Origin: JAAYRQ01 sp035647235 | Lineage (GTDB): Bacteria; Bacillota; Syntrophomonadia; Syntrophomonadales; Syntrophomonadaceae | Assembly: GCA_964514235.1 (NCBI GenBank) | Contig: CAZEPV010000010.1 | Span: 12,062-76,061 of the forward strand | Length of the DNA: 64,000 bases | Direction: 5' to 3' | In this document: positions 16,955 to 26,337 of the stretch, one piece after another | How the letters are laid out: each line of letters opens with the position of its first letter | Numbering within the stretch: position 1 is the stretch's first letter | Made by a program: the position numbers and the translations under genes | Notes under the pieces: model-generated | Database searches by the model: none | What the model was told of the DNA's origin: nothing | The model's input: only the letters and a program-made list of their open reading frames with translations

Positions 16955-19377
16955 CTACTTCTCCTTTTCCTGGTTTTGTGGCGGAAAAGTGCCAAATTGT
17001 TACTTTTCTCTTTCGTCCATTTCTTAATTTTATTATTTACTAAATAGTGTATACTCCCCAGAGTGTAATCATTACTTCCATAAACCCCAGCTTCTTTATC
17101 GGTTAGTATTTCCATTCCCTGGTCTATATGACTAATAGCCCATATATGAAATTCATTATTTTTAACCGAATCAATTATTTCCTGGTCTAGTAATAAATCT
17201 TCCACATTTTGCTTAGGAATAATTACTCCTTGTTTCCCATTTAATCCCCTTTGTAAACATATTTTAAAAAATCCTTCAATTTTCTGGTTAACACCACCAA
17301 CAGGTTGTATTTCCCCACTTTGATTAACTGATCCAGTAACAGCGATCCCTTGTTTAATTGGAGCTTCGGCCAGACTGGAAAGCAAAGCATAAAGTTCCGC
17401 ACTTGAAGCACTATCGCCTTCTATTCCAGAATAACTTTGCTCAAAAGTTAAGCTAGCAGACAGAGAAAGAGGTTTATCTTGGGCATACATGCTGCCTAAA
17501 TACCCATTTAAAGTAAGCACGCCTTTACTATGTATCTTACCACTCATCATTATTTCTCTTTCTATGTTTATAATCCCTCTTTCACCCATAAAAGTTTTAG
17601 CTGTTATTTTAACGGGTTTACCAAAAACATGATCCCCAATTTGATAGACTGCCAACCCATTAATTTCACCGATTTTTTTCCCACTAGTATTAATCAAAAT
17701 AGTATCTTTCATAATTTGTTCGTGTAAAATATCTTCATAGCCCGAACAGCGATAAATCTTTTCTTTGATTGCTTTCTTTACGTGTTCAGCTTCAACCAAT
17801 TCAACCTCATCATAACTTGACCATTGGTTAGCTTCATACACGATTTCTGCTAATTTGTTAAACCTAGTTGAAAGTTCCTTTTTGTTTTCAGCCATCCGAC
17901 TGCCATAATCAACCATAATAGCAACTGCCTCGGGCGTAAAATGTTTCAAGTTTTTAGCATGGCAAATGGAACTTATAAACCTAGCATAATCATATACTGC
18001 CTTTCTAGTTCTAGGCATTTTCATATCAAAATCGGCTCTGATTTTAAACAATTTCTGAAAATCCTCATCTAGGCTATACAATAAATAATAGTAGAGTGGC
18101 TCACCGATCAATATCACTTTAACTTGGCAGGGAATAGGTTCAGGTTGTAATGTTTCAGTATTACTTATACCAATAACACTGGTAATATTTTCAATTCTGA
18201 TTTCTTGGTTTTTCAAAATTCTTTTTAAATTATCCCAAAGGTAATAATTATTAATTACATCGGTTACATTCAGGATTAAGTAGCCACCATTTGCTTTATG
18301 AAAAGCACCCGCCTTTATTTTCGAAAAATCAGTTGCTAAAATACCGAATTCACCTTCATATTCAATTTGTCCAAACAAATTGGCAAAGGTAGGATTAGTT
18401 TCAACGATTACTGGAGCATGTTTTAGTGTAGAGTTATCTATAATTAAATTTACCTGATATTTTTTCCGTAGGGTCTTTTTTTCCGATCTGCTTAAAAACT
18501 TGAAGGGATTATTTTCTTCAGGGGTCGAAGTTAGTATATGTACGTTATTTACCAAATCCTGCTTTAAATCTTTAATAAATTCAACAATTTCCGAATATAC
18601 CTGGTACTTTTCTATAATATTTACCAATAAAGAGCTGGCCACGTTATAGGCAGTCTCTGTTTCCAGTTTATTAATCCGTTCTTTAATATCTTTTTCTAAT
18701 TCCCGATATTGCCTAAAACCATCATTGAGTATTTCCTGTACTATGGTACTATTCTTCATGAGTTCAGTTCTTTCTTCCTTTGACATATTCATATAATCAT
18801 TTTGGTTTAGAACTTCACCATCCCTAATAGGCAATGGGGTAATACCCCCCTCATTGCGGCTAATAGTAAATCCCAATGTGCGGGCTTTTTGTTCTAGTGC
18901 AAGGTACATTTGATTCGTTTGCTCCATAAATAGACTTAATATCTGATTTTTATTATATTCATATTCTTCACTTTCTAAAGTTCTTATAATCTGGACAATA
19001 GCCTCATCAACAACCGATAATAAGTCCTGTTTGAATTTTGCACCTTGTCCTGCAGCTAGTTTTATTGCCTTAGGTGTATCAGGTTTTTTAAAATTATAAA
19101 CATAACACCAATCATAGGGTATAGATTCCTTTTTGGCTTTTTTATAGACAGTTTCGTAGGCTAAAGTAAACTTACCAGTACCCGACACCCCAGATAAATA
19201 CACGTTATAACTAGGTTGATCTATATCCAAAGCAAAAGCTAATGATCTATAGGCCCTTTCTTGTCCAATAATACCAGTTAAAGGTTTTAAGTCAGCAGTA
19301 GTTTCGAACCTAAAAATTGATGGTTTGCAAACCTTATGCAGATCCTTTACCTTAACTTTATATTTGTTAGTATTCAA
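16948..19377 (-). CDS. Lon-like ATP-dependent protease (COG1067 type)
   Basis: 809 aa. The N-terminal ATPase has Walker A GVSGTGKFT near residue 65 and the AAA_32-type layout with a long coiled-coil insert (about 120-260). The C-terminal Lon protease domain has the catalytic Ser in GDSASSAE and the Lys in GGVNQKIEGF. This belongs to the LonB/LonC-like group that lacks the N-terminal substrate domain of LonA. No membrane helix is seen, so a cytosolic protease is likely. Its substrate is unknown; the overlapping lipoprotein gene is the only close neighbour. Confidence 0.9.
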   Translation of the reverse strand: MNTNKYKVKVKDLHKVCKPSIFRFETTADLKPLTGIIGQERAYRSLAFALDIDQPSYNVYLSGVSGTGKFTLAYETVYKKAKKESIPYDWCYVYNFKKPDTPKAIKLAAGQGAKFKQDLLSVVDEAIVQIIRTLESEEYEYNKNQILSLFMEQTNQMYLALEQKARTLGFTISRNEGGITPLPIRDGEVLNQNDYMNMSKEERTELMKNSTIVQEILNDGFRQYRELEKDIKERINKLETETAYNVASSLLVNIIEKYQVYSEIVEFIKDLKQDLVNNVHILTSTPEENNPFKFLSRSEKKTLRKKYQVNLIIDNSTLKHAPVIVETNPTFANLFGQIEYEGEFGILATDFSKIKAGAFHKANGGYLILNVTDVINNYYLWDNLKRILKNQEIRIENITSVIGISNTETLQPEPIPCQVKVILIGEPLYYYLLYSLDEDFQKLFKIRADFDMKMPRTRKAVYDYARFISSICHAKNLKHFTPEAVAIMVDYGSRMAENKKELSTRFNKLAEIVYEANQWSSYDEVELVEAEHVKKAIKEKIYRCSGYEDILHEQIMKDTILINTSGKKIGEINGLAVYQIGDHVFGKPVKITAKTFMGERGIINIEREIMMSGKIHSKGVLTLNGYLGSMYAQDKPLSLSASLTFEQSYSGIEGDSASSAELYALLSSLAEAPIKQGIAVTGSVNQSGEIQPVGGVNQKIEGFFKICLQRGLNGKQGVIIPKQNVEDLLLDQEIIDSVKNNEFHIWAISHIDQGMEILTDKEAGVYGSNDYTLGSIHYLVNNKIKKWTKEKSNNLALFRHKTRKRRSRW

Positions 19378-19426
19378 ACAAGATCCCCCCTAAACCCTAA
19401 AAACTATATGTTTGTTCCAATATAGT

Positions 19427-19756
19427 TTACAAAACTACAAAATTATATAATATTGCCATGGTTATAATACCGACTAGAAGGGTATAAAATAAACTTTTTG
19501 TTTTTATAGCAATTAAAAAAGTTGGAAAAAAGGCTAATAAATATTTATTTTTAAAACTTATAAATATTTCACCTTCTGGAGCTAATATGCTAATAGCAGT
19601 TAAGGCACCTAATACCGCTGGCCCCACAAAAGAAAGCCATTTGGTGAAAAGTTTGGGAAACTCAAATCGAGATAATACAGCTATAGGCAGAATACGAGGT
19701 AATAAGGTTGCTAAAGATACACCGATTATCATGATCCATATACTAGTATTTGTCAC
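19427..19756 (-). CDS. azlD: AzlD branched-chain amino acid export subunit
   Basis: 109 aa with about four hydrophobic helices, typical of AzlD; the family segment LPRILPIAVLSRF is seen near residue 20. AzlD is the small partner of AzlC in branched-chain amino acid (or azaleucine) export. It overlaps the azlC stop by 14 bases, so the two are translationally coupled. Confidence 0.9.
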   Translation of the reverse strand: MTNTSIWIMIIGVSLATLLPRILPIAVLSRFEFPKLFTKWLSFVGPAVLGALTAISILAPEGEIFISFKNKYLLAFFPTFLIAIKTKSLFYTLLVGIITMAILYNFVVL

Positions 19757-20432
19757 TTAGTAACACCCCGATCGTGGCTGCAATTAATGTAGCAATAATT
19801 ATGTTGGATAAATTAGCCATGGTGGTAGGGTATATGTAGCCAACTGTTAGGCATACAATTCCCGCAATTGCAGCAACTATAGCTTCATTACGATTAGCAA
19901 CTAGCAAGACCAATAAACATACATACATGGCAGGTAGAGCGAACCCTAATCCGATTTTATCGGTATTCGTAATCAAACTACCTAGTAAAGCGCCAAGTAA
20001 TGTACTAGCAATCCAGCCTAAATGGGAAGTCAAGTTAAGTCCAGCCATATAGCTAGCTGTTGCTTTTTTGCTTTGGTATCTATTAATAGATACAGCATAA
20101 GTTTCATCTGTTAAGCCATATGATAAGAAAGCTGCAATTTTAGTAGGTACCCCTTTTAAAAGGGGTACTAAGGAGGTGGAAAACAAAAAATAACGCAGAT
20201 TCACCAACAAGTTAGCTATGACTGCTGTAATAATTGCCCCCCCCGCTTGCATAACCCCAATAGCTATGTATTGTCCCGCACCTGAAAAACATAAAACCGA
20301 CATAAGAGTAGCCTGTAAAATTGTCATGCCAGCTTCAGTAGCTAAAACCCCGAAAGCAAAACCTAATGGTAGATAACCTAAAACAATGGGAACAGCATCC
20401 TTTATTCCTACTATTACTTCTAGATTTCTCAT
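19743..20432 (-). CDS. azlC: AzlC branched-chain amino acid permease
   Basis: 229 aa membrane protein with the AzlC hallmarks PLGFAFGVLATEAG, SVLCFSGAGQYIA and LLVNLRYFLFS, the last being the conserved NLR segment. It forms the exporter with AzlD, acting on leucine, isoleucine, valine or analogues. The start lies 82 bases downstream of the PBP gene end. No Lrp-type regulator is adjacent. Confidence 0.93.
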   Translation of the reverse strand: MRNLEVIVGIKDAVPIVLGYLPLGFAFGVLATEAGMTILQATLMSVLCFSGAGQYIAIGVMQAGGAIITAVIANLLVNLRYFLFSTSLVPLLKGVPTKIAAFLSYGLTDETYAVSINRYQSKKATASYMAGLNLTSHLGWIASTLLGALLGSLITNTDKIGLGFALPAMYVCLLVLLVANRNEAIVAAIAGIVCLTVGYIYPTTMANLSNIIIATLIAATIGVLLSDKY

Positions 20433-20514
20433 GGTCTCTTCCTTTTTACAAATATACTACCCCCGATTTTATCATGCTGGATTTAAACAAGCTAGGTCAA
20501 AGCATAATATTATT

Positions 20515-22446
20515 TTAATTATGGTGCTTTAAAATGCCCATTTCCCATATCCACATATGGACAGGCAAATGGTAATAACAAATATCCGTCGGTTCAGTCC
20601 CTTTTATAAAAGCCATTTCGCTCGTGCGTGGACATGATTCACTAGCAATAAGTCCAGAATCTAGACAAATATTTAAAACCTCTATACTAGCTGGCTTATA
20701 AAAATCATGCTTATAAGCTTTGCTCTGCGCAGCTTGCATTAGCCCAGCCCAAATAGGACCTGCCACTACACCCCCCACCAAATTGGTACTTTCCCCTTTA
20801 TCATAACCTACCCAAACTGCACAAGATACAGATGGTGAATAGCCAACAAACCAGGCATCTTTAAAGTCATCGGTTGTACCTGTTTTTCCCGCTAGGCAAC
20901 CCGAAACAATACTTCTTAATCCTGCCCCAGTTCCTTCTGGCTCTAGGACTCCCTGAAGCATATTAGTAACTATATATGCATTTTCTGGGCTGATTATTTG
21001 CCTTTGTTTTACTTTGTTTTCTTCCAAAATTCGTCCAGAACTATCCTCGACCCTTAATATAAAATTCGGTTCACTATATACCCCATGATTTGCAAAGGCA
21101 GAATAAGCCAAAGCCATCTGTAATGGGGAGGCTTCGATAGAGCCTAGAGGTAATGATAAAATCGGCTTAAGATCCTTAAAACCGAATTTTTCACCATGTG
21201 TGGCTGTAGCTGAAGGACCGAGCCATTCATTGACTTTAACAGCTACTACATTATCTGATTTCATAACCGCTTCCTTTAAGGTAAATTCCCGCCAATGGTA
21301 TGGTTCTGTACCATAATCAGTCGGTATATATATGTCCCCATTGGGCAATTCATACTTTACCTCATCACACATAACCTTATCAGCACAAGTAAAGCCAGTC
21401 TCAATAGCGAGCGAATACATAATCGGTTTGAATGTAGAACCAGGTTGCCTAAGAGAAAAAACTCGATTGTAGTTAGAGTCTTTAAAATCCCTTCCCCCAA
21501 TCAAAGCTCTTATTTCCCCATTCTCAATATCGACAGCTACTAAGGCACTCTGTAAATCGTCGGGATAATTTTTCAATTCCTCTTCTAGGGATAGATTAGC
21601 TGCCTTTTGTAAATCTAAATCTAAAGAAGTGAAAATCCTAAGCCCACCTTGATATACTTCCCTTTCTCCATATTTTTGACTTAGATAATCTTTGACTAAA
21701 GCTATAAAATATGGGGCTTCCCCAGTAATATAAGTAGAGCGATGGTAGACTAATTCCTCCTTTTCGGCAAAAATCCTTTCCTCTTGGCTTATGAATCCCT
21801 CTCTTTCCATTCTCAGCAAAACTGTTTCCTGTCTTTTTTTTGCTATATCGGGGTTTTTATATGGATTGTAATTACTTGGCCATTGGGGTAGACCAGCTAA
21901 AAGTGCAGCTTCGGCTAGGGTTAAATCTATGGCGCTTTTGGCAAAAAAGGTGCGAGCTGCAACCTCAATACCGTAAGCCCCTTCCCCAAAAAAAATGGTA
22001 TTACAGTACATAGTTAATATTTCGTTTTTGCTATACTGTCTTTCTAATTCGATGGCATAAAAAAGTTCCTTAATTTTACGTATTAAAGTCCTTTCATTGG
22101 TTAAAAAGAGGGTTTTGGCAGTTTGTTGGGTAATTGTACTTCCCCCTTCAACAATCTTTAAGTTTTTTATGTTTACAAATAAGGCCCTAATTATACCGCT
22201 TATATCAACTCCATGGTGTTTATAAAAGTCTTTATCTTCAACAGCTATAACCGCCATAGTAAAATTTTTTGCTATTTCATCTATGTTAACATTAATTCGA
22301 TTCTGTTCGGATAAACCTTTAATAGGGCGATTATTTATATCATATACTATTGAGGCCTCAGGGACTTCGACCTTAGGTAAATTGATAGAGAAACCACTAA
22401 ATAATAGGATTAAAACTAGTAGGATTAATAAAATAAATTTTCGCAC
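20515..22446 (-). CDS. Class A penicillin-binding protein (PBP1A family)
   Basis: 643 aa bifunctional cell-wall synthase. One N-terminal membrane anchor (about 4-20), then a GT51 glycosyltransferase domain with E70 in AVEDKDFYKHHG and GGSTITQQ, then the transpeptidase with S337-T-F-K340, the SDN triad (KSDNVV) and KTG (GKTGTTDDFKDAWFVGY). It polymerises and crosslinks peptidoglycan outside the membrane. The start is a GTG with GGAGGGG six bases upstream. It is smaller than typical PBP1A and has no C-terminal low-complexity tail. Confidence 0.94.
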   Translation of the reverse strand: MRKFILLILLVLILLFSGFSINLPKVEVPEASIVYDINNRPIKGLSEQNRINVNIDEIAKNFTMAVIAVEDKDFYKHHGVDISGIIRALFVNIKNLKIVEGGSTITQQTAKTLFLTNERTLIRKIKELFYAIELERQYSKNEILTMYCNTIFFGEGAYGIEVAARTFFAKSAIDLTLAEAALLAGLPQWPSNYNPYKNPDIAKKRQETVLLRMEREGFISQEERIFAEKEELVYHRSTYITGEAPYFIALVKDYLSQKYGEREVYQGGLRIFTSLDLDLQKAANLSLEEELKNYPDDLQSALVAVDIENGEIRALIGGRDFKDSNYNRVFSLRQPGSTFKPIMYSLAIETGFTCADKVMCDEVKYELPNGDIYIPTDYGTEPYHWREFTLKEAVMKSDNVVAVKVNEWLGPSATATHGEKFGFKDLKPILSLPLGSIEASPLQMALAYSAFANHGVYSEPNFILRVEDSSGRILEENKVKQRQIISPENAYIVTNMLQGVLEPEGTGAGLRSIVSGCLAGKTGTTDDFKDAWFVGYSPSVSCAVWVGYDKGESTNLVGGVVAGPIWAGLMQAAQSKAYKHDFYKPASIEVLNICLDSGLIASESCPRTSEMAFIKGTEPTDICYYHLPVHMWIWEMGILKHHN

Positions 22447-22553
22447 AGCTACCCCTCCTATTTCCTAAATTACCCATAAATCGTGGTATTTATCCCTAGT
22501 ATTTAAATAATCCTTTTATGAAAAAACAGAACTATCTTAGTCAGAAAACAGAG

Positions 22554-22582
22554 GGGACCTGGGGTTCATCCCCCCAGGTCCC
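22554..22582 (-). terminator. Strong GC-rich terminator
   Basis: Perfect 11-bp stem GGGACCTGGGG/CCCCAGGTCCC with a 7-base loop, 15 bases after the DUF4489-like gene stop. On the minus strand it is followed by a T-rich but imperfect tract. Confidence 0.85.
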
Positions 22583-22597
22583 TTTGGTTGTATTGGT

Positions 22598-23164
22598 CTA
22601 GTATTCGCTGAAGCAATCCGCTAGTGGCCCCACTGCTAAAGCGCTTATATTTGGACTGGTAATGGCAACACAATCCACATTATTTGTCTCGGCGTTTGTT
22701 AATTCTACCGTATAGTAAGCACAACCGGGACAAGCAGCACATTCACAGAAAGTAAACCCAAAAGAATCCACTAATTCAAAGCGACTACCATCCGTAGTAA
22801 ACCTTTCGAAATTCCAAGTACCTAGAGCTATTTTGCTACCATTCATAAAACTTTTACTTAGCTGAAAAGTTAAACGTAAATCATCACTATCATCGTCATT
22901 GAATAGGATAATAGCGGAAAAATCAATTTTAACATTAGCCCTTTTAAGTTCAGAAGTGTTAATAGATACACTAGCAATTACATAGGGGTTAAATAACTGG
23001 GAATTATTTTGATTATGCTCGGGGATGATTAAGCCACTCCCATTTCCGCAACTCAAAATAGTTTGGTTAATTTGCGGGCGTGGTTTAGGTGGACGGGGTG
23101 GTTGGGGGGAGGGACAACAATAATAAGTTCCAGAACCATCCTTATCATGTTTATAATTTGTCAC
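22598..23164 (-). CDS. DUF4489-like protein of unknown function
   Basis: 188 aa. It starts with a short polar, Cys- and Pro-rich segment (YYCCPSPQPPRPPKP) and continues with SCGNGSGLIIPE, a beta-rich body and a Cys cluster CECAACPGC near residues 140-148. No signal peptide is apparent. The pattern resembles the DUF4489 family of Clostridia as I remember it; its role is unknown and a spore-surface or exported structural protein is a guess. It is divergent from the DNRLRE gene across 268 bases that show nothing further. Confidence 0.65.
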   Translation of the reverse strand: MTNYKHDKDGSGTYYCCPSPQPPRPPKPRPQINQTILSCGNGSGLIIPEHNQNNSQLFNPYVIASVSINTSELKRANVKIDFSAIILFNDDDSDDLRLTFQLSKSFMNGSKIALGTWNFERFTTDGSRFELVDSFGFTFCECAACPGCAYYTVELTNAETNNVDCVAITSPNISALAVGPLADCFSEY

Positions 23165-23432
23165 TTAACATTCCTCCTAGTTTTTTAGTTACCAGGCCCT
23201 TTAATCTGATACCATTTATAAAATTCAATCCAAAATCTATTGGGACTGATAGCCTCTAACTAATCTTATGTTTTTAATCTTAGTTGTGTTACATAAATTA
23301 GCTTTAATTCCATTTGTATCCTCTCCGTGAATATAAATCCTAAATTAGTGCCCTTATCACCAAAAGGAACACTAAATCCCCACATTTCATATTTTAAAAT
23401 AGTGTAAAATGGGAAAAAGGTGGTATAATTTT

Positions 23433-24302
23433 ATGTTTGAAATATCTTTAATGCCCCGCCAAAATGTCTATATATCAGAGTGGTATCCGAACCATAATTT
23501 CAGTAACAGCACAGCTTTGTTTCTCGGTCGATATCAACAAGAGGGTGATAGTTATCGTTCCCTAATTGAATTTGATTTGAATGAAATACCCTTAAACTGT
23601 CGGGTAAAAAATGCTACCCTAGAGTTATGTGTGAGCCGTAATGAACTTGAAATCTCCTCAAATATTTCCATTTATCAGGTTTTAAGCGCCTGGCAAGAAA
23701 AACGTGCTAGTTGGCACAGTTCACCCCGAATTAAAGATACCCCTGTTAGTAACTTTATACTTAATGAAGGTTTTAATGATAAGGTATACCTTGATCTTAC
23801 TGAACTAATCAAAAGCTGGCATGAAGGGCTAATACCTAATTATGGGATGATAATAAAAGGAAAAGAACAATTTAATAATTTAGTAGCTTTTCACAGTACA
23901 AGATTTCATGACAAAAAACAATGGCCAGCTTTGTATATTAATTATGAAAGTAAAAAAAGTAATATTTCGGAAAGGGAAGAACTGCTAATTCCCAAATACC
24001 CCCCATACGCCCCATTGGATGTATCCTCGCCTATTATTTTAGGTACTCCAAGTAGGGCTACTTTTCTAATAAAAAACAATTCAGATTCCCGCCATGTTGC
24101 AGCTATTGCCCAAATCGGCTATAGTAACAACCCAAATGAAACCTTTTTTAACACAGGAAATTGGATCGATTTAAATGCAGAAGGATATCCTGGTGAAGCT
24201 GTAGCCTTGACTGTTACCGATCTGGCAGAATATGCCCGCGTTTTGGTTAAAGGTAAAGGAGGAGAAAAGATAGATGTGTGGGTATACACTTCTTTACAAT
24301 AG
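23433..24302 (+). CDS. DNRLRE-type domain protein with C-terminal DUF6385-like domain
   Basis: 289 aa from the ATG at 23433, chosen because AAAGGTGG lies nine bases upstream; an in-frame ATG at 23409 has no such site. Residues about 10-175 match the DNRLRE beta-sandwich pattern (RSLIEFDLNEIP, VKNATLELCV, WHSSPRI, LDLTELIKSW, YGMIIKG). The last 85 residues form a second beta-rich domain resembling DUF6385. No signal peptide is seen, so export, if any, is not by Sec. Such proteins are often surface or spore-coat associated; that is inference here. Confidence 0.75.
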   Translation: MFEISLMPRQNVYISEWYPNHNFSNSTALFLGRYQQEGDSYRSLIEFDLNEIPLNCRVKNATLELCVSRNELEISSNISIYQVLSAWQEKRASWHSSPRIKDTPVSNFILNEGFNDKVYLDLTELIKSWHEGLIPNYGMIIKGKEQFNNLVAFHSTRFHDKKQWPALYINYESKKSNISEREELLIPKYPPYAPLDVSSPIILGTPSRATFLIKNNSDSRHVAAIAQIGYSNNPNETFFNTGNWIDLNAEGYPGEAVALTVTDLAEYARVLVKGKGGEKIDVWVYTSLQ

Positions 24303-24303
24303 G

Positions 24304-24333
24304 AAGATAGCAGATTTCTAGATCTGCTATCTT
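24304..24333. terminator. Bidirectional stem-loop between convergent genes
   Basis: Perfect 12-bp arms (AAGATAGCAGAT at 24304-24315 and complement at 24322-24333), loop of 6. It begins one base after the DNRLRE gene stop and faces the convergent gene ending at 24378. The U-tract is weak on both sides. Confidence 0.65.
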
Positions 24334-24377
24334 AACTTGTAGTATTTATGAAAATTTGTCTCCATAAAATCGGATTA

Positions 24378-24821
24378 TTATGTTTGTTCCTTTTGTGCCT
24401 GATAAATAACCATAGCAGATAGTCCACCAAATACAAGAGATACAAACATTAACAGGATAAAAAAGTTTGTAGCACTGCCATAGATAAAACCAATGATAGA
24501 AATTATTAATAAACCCAATTGCGAAATTGCAGTATTTCTAAATACCACGCGAGCAAAAGTCAGGTCCTTTTTAGCGAAAGATGCTGCATAGGCAAGACCG
24601 AATAAAAAAGGTGACATTAACATGAGTCCTAAAGGATACGCTCCTAAGCCTAGTAGGCTTCCCCATAGGGGTGCAAGCAAAAAAATCAGGGCCAACAATA
24701 ATTGGCCATAAGCTAAGACACCAAGTATTTTTTGAATCTTAGCTATTTTAGCCATAATGGCTTCCATAGCCTGGGGGTCTGGTTGATGGGAACTTTGGGT
24801 ATCAACGCCTAAATCACTCAT
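24378..24821 (-). CDS. Four-helix integral membrane protein, unknown
   Basis: 147 aa with about 30 polar N-terminal residues and then four hydrophobic helices (about 33-52, 58-78, 92-114 and 116-138). I recognise no family motif. The ribosome site AGGAGG lies before the ATG. It is alone: a convergent terminator downstream, and 190 bases with nothing evident between it and the ABC permease gene upstream. Confidence 0.65.
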   Translation of the reverse strand: MSDLGVDTQSSHQPDPQAMEAIMAKIAKIQKILGVLAYGQLLLALIFLLAPLWGSLLGLGAYPLGLMLMSPFLFGLAYAASFAKKDLTFARVVFRNTAISQLGLLIISIIGFIYGSATNFFILLMFVSLVFGGLSAMVIYQAQKEQT

Positions 24822-25011
24822 AAATCAGCCTCCTACCATACTTAATATATTTATCTTAATTAATATATTAACTTCACTAGGAATTTATGTCAAACTATTT
24901 ATAATATTCTAAAAATGACTGCTGGTTTTGAATTTTTTTAAACAATAGTATTTGTCCTTTTGAATATTAGGTATTGGTACCCGAAGTTAAGTTTGCATAA
25001 AAGCCATCCAG

Positions 25012-26337
25012 CTATTCACTTCTTATTGCTTCTAAGGCGCTTAAATTCATCGCCCTTCTGGCTGGGGAATATCCCGATACTAAGCCCACAAATGTGGCGA
25101 AAACTACCGCACCTATTGCTAAATAAGCTGGTATAACAGATATATAACTTCCCCCTGTCCATCCAGCCCCCACTTTATTTAGCCCAAATGAAATTAGATA
25201 ACTTAGGATTAGACCAACGATTCCTCCTATGAAGCCAATAAAACCAGCCTCGATTAAAAACAACCTTTTTATATCTTGCAACTCGGCACCTAAAACCTTT
25301 ATTACTCCAATTTCCCTAGTTCTTTCATAAATACTCATAATCATAGTATTGGTTATACCTATGGCTGCTACAAAAAGACTAACCGCACCTATCCCACCTA
25401 AAATGCCCTGCATGGTCCGAGATTGTTTCTTAACCGATTCGATCATATCTGTAAGGCTGAAGGCTTGGAAACCCATGGCCTTGATAGTGTCTTGTATATC
25501 TGTTACTGTCTCTATCTTGGCACATTTCACTTTAATGGAGGTATATTCGTCATTATTATATAGGCCAGCCCCCCGCCTTGATTCATCGTTACGATTAGCC
25601 TTTTCTTCCTCTTTAATCATCTTTTCCAATGTAGCCATATTAATATAGGCACTATAATCTTTTTCGTCATTTTTTTCTTTTAATATTCCTACCCCTTTAA
25701 ATTCATATTGCTTGGCAGGTTTTTGATTAGAATCGCGGTTTCTTATTCTTTCACCATATTGCATATCAGAAGTGATAATCAATTTACTATTAACTAAGTC
25801 AACTGGTGGTGGCCCTTCCCTATCCCAGGGATTATAATCCCTATTCCTTAATCTAGGGTTGTAAAAGGAATAGGGAACATGTTGTCCAAAAATAATAGCT
25901 TCTTTATCAGTCGGGACTAGAAGCCTACCTTCCCCAATTTCAAAATCAAAAGCGGCTAGGATTTCTGGTTTTATCCCCACTACATCGACTTCAGCTACTA
26001 ATTTCCCCGCCCCAATTTTTAAGTACATGCTTTTTCTAGGCATTACTGCCTCCACGCCAGGTATTTGTTCAAAACTGAGTACAGCTTTTTCATCTAATTT
26101 CATTTGTTCACTACCAGCCATGTCTGGCCCATAATAATAATTATGTACATCAATAATATTCAAATTACCCATTTCAGATATTTGTTCGTGGAAACTCTTA
26201 TCTAATGCTATACCCAAAGATAACATGATTACTATAGAGCAGGTACCAATTACAACCCCTATAACGGTTAATATAGTTCGGCTTTTGCGGCGAGCTAAGT
26301 TTTGTAGACTCATTAATATTAAATCTTTACTATTCAT
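25012..26337 (-). CDS. MacB/FtsX-family ABC transporter permease
   Basis: 441 aa with the MacB layout: an N-terminal helix (about 18-40), a large extracellular domain (MacB_PCD, about 45-310), then three helices in an FtsX domain beginning GAVSLFVAAIGITNTM. The segment ERTREIGVIKVLGA is the conserved cytoplasmic coupling motif. It overlaps the upstream extracellular-protein gene by 8 bases. Such permeases usually do not transport through the membrane but transmit force to extracellular partners or expel peptides and lipids. Confidence 0.9.
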   Translation of the reverse strand: MNSKDLILMSLQNLARRKSRTILTVIGVVIGTCSIVIMLSLGIALDKSFHEQISEMGNLNIIDVHNYYYGPDMAGSEQMKLDEKAVLSFEQIPGVEAVMPRKSMYLKIGAGKLVAEVDVVGIKPEILAAFDFEIGEGRLLVPTDKEAIIFGQHVPYSFYNPRLRNRDYNPWDREGPPPVDLVNSKLIITSDMQYGERIRNRDSNQKPAKQYEFKGVGILKEKNDEKDYSAYINMATLEKMIKEEEKANRNDESRRGAGLYNNDEYTSIKVKCAKIETVTDIQDTIKAMGFQAFSLTDMIESVKKQSRTMQGILGGIGAVSLFVAAIGITNTMIMSIYERTREIGVIKVLGAELQDIKRLFLIEAGFIGFIGGIVGLILSYLISFGLNKVGAGWTGGSYISVIPAYLAIGAVVFATFVGLVSGYSPARRAMNLSALEAIRSE

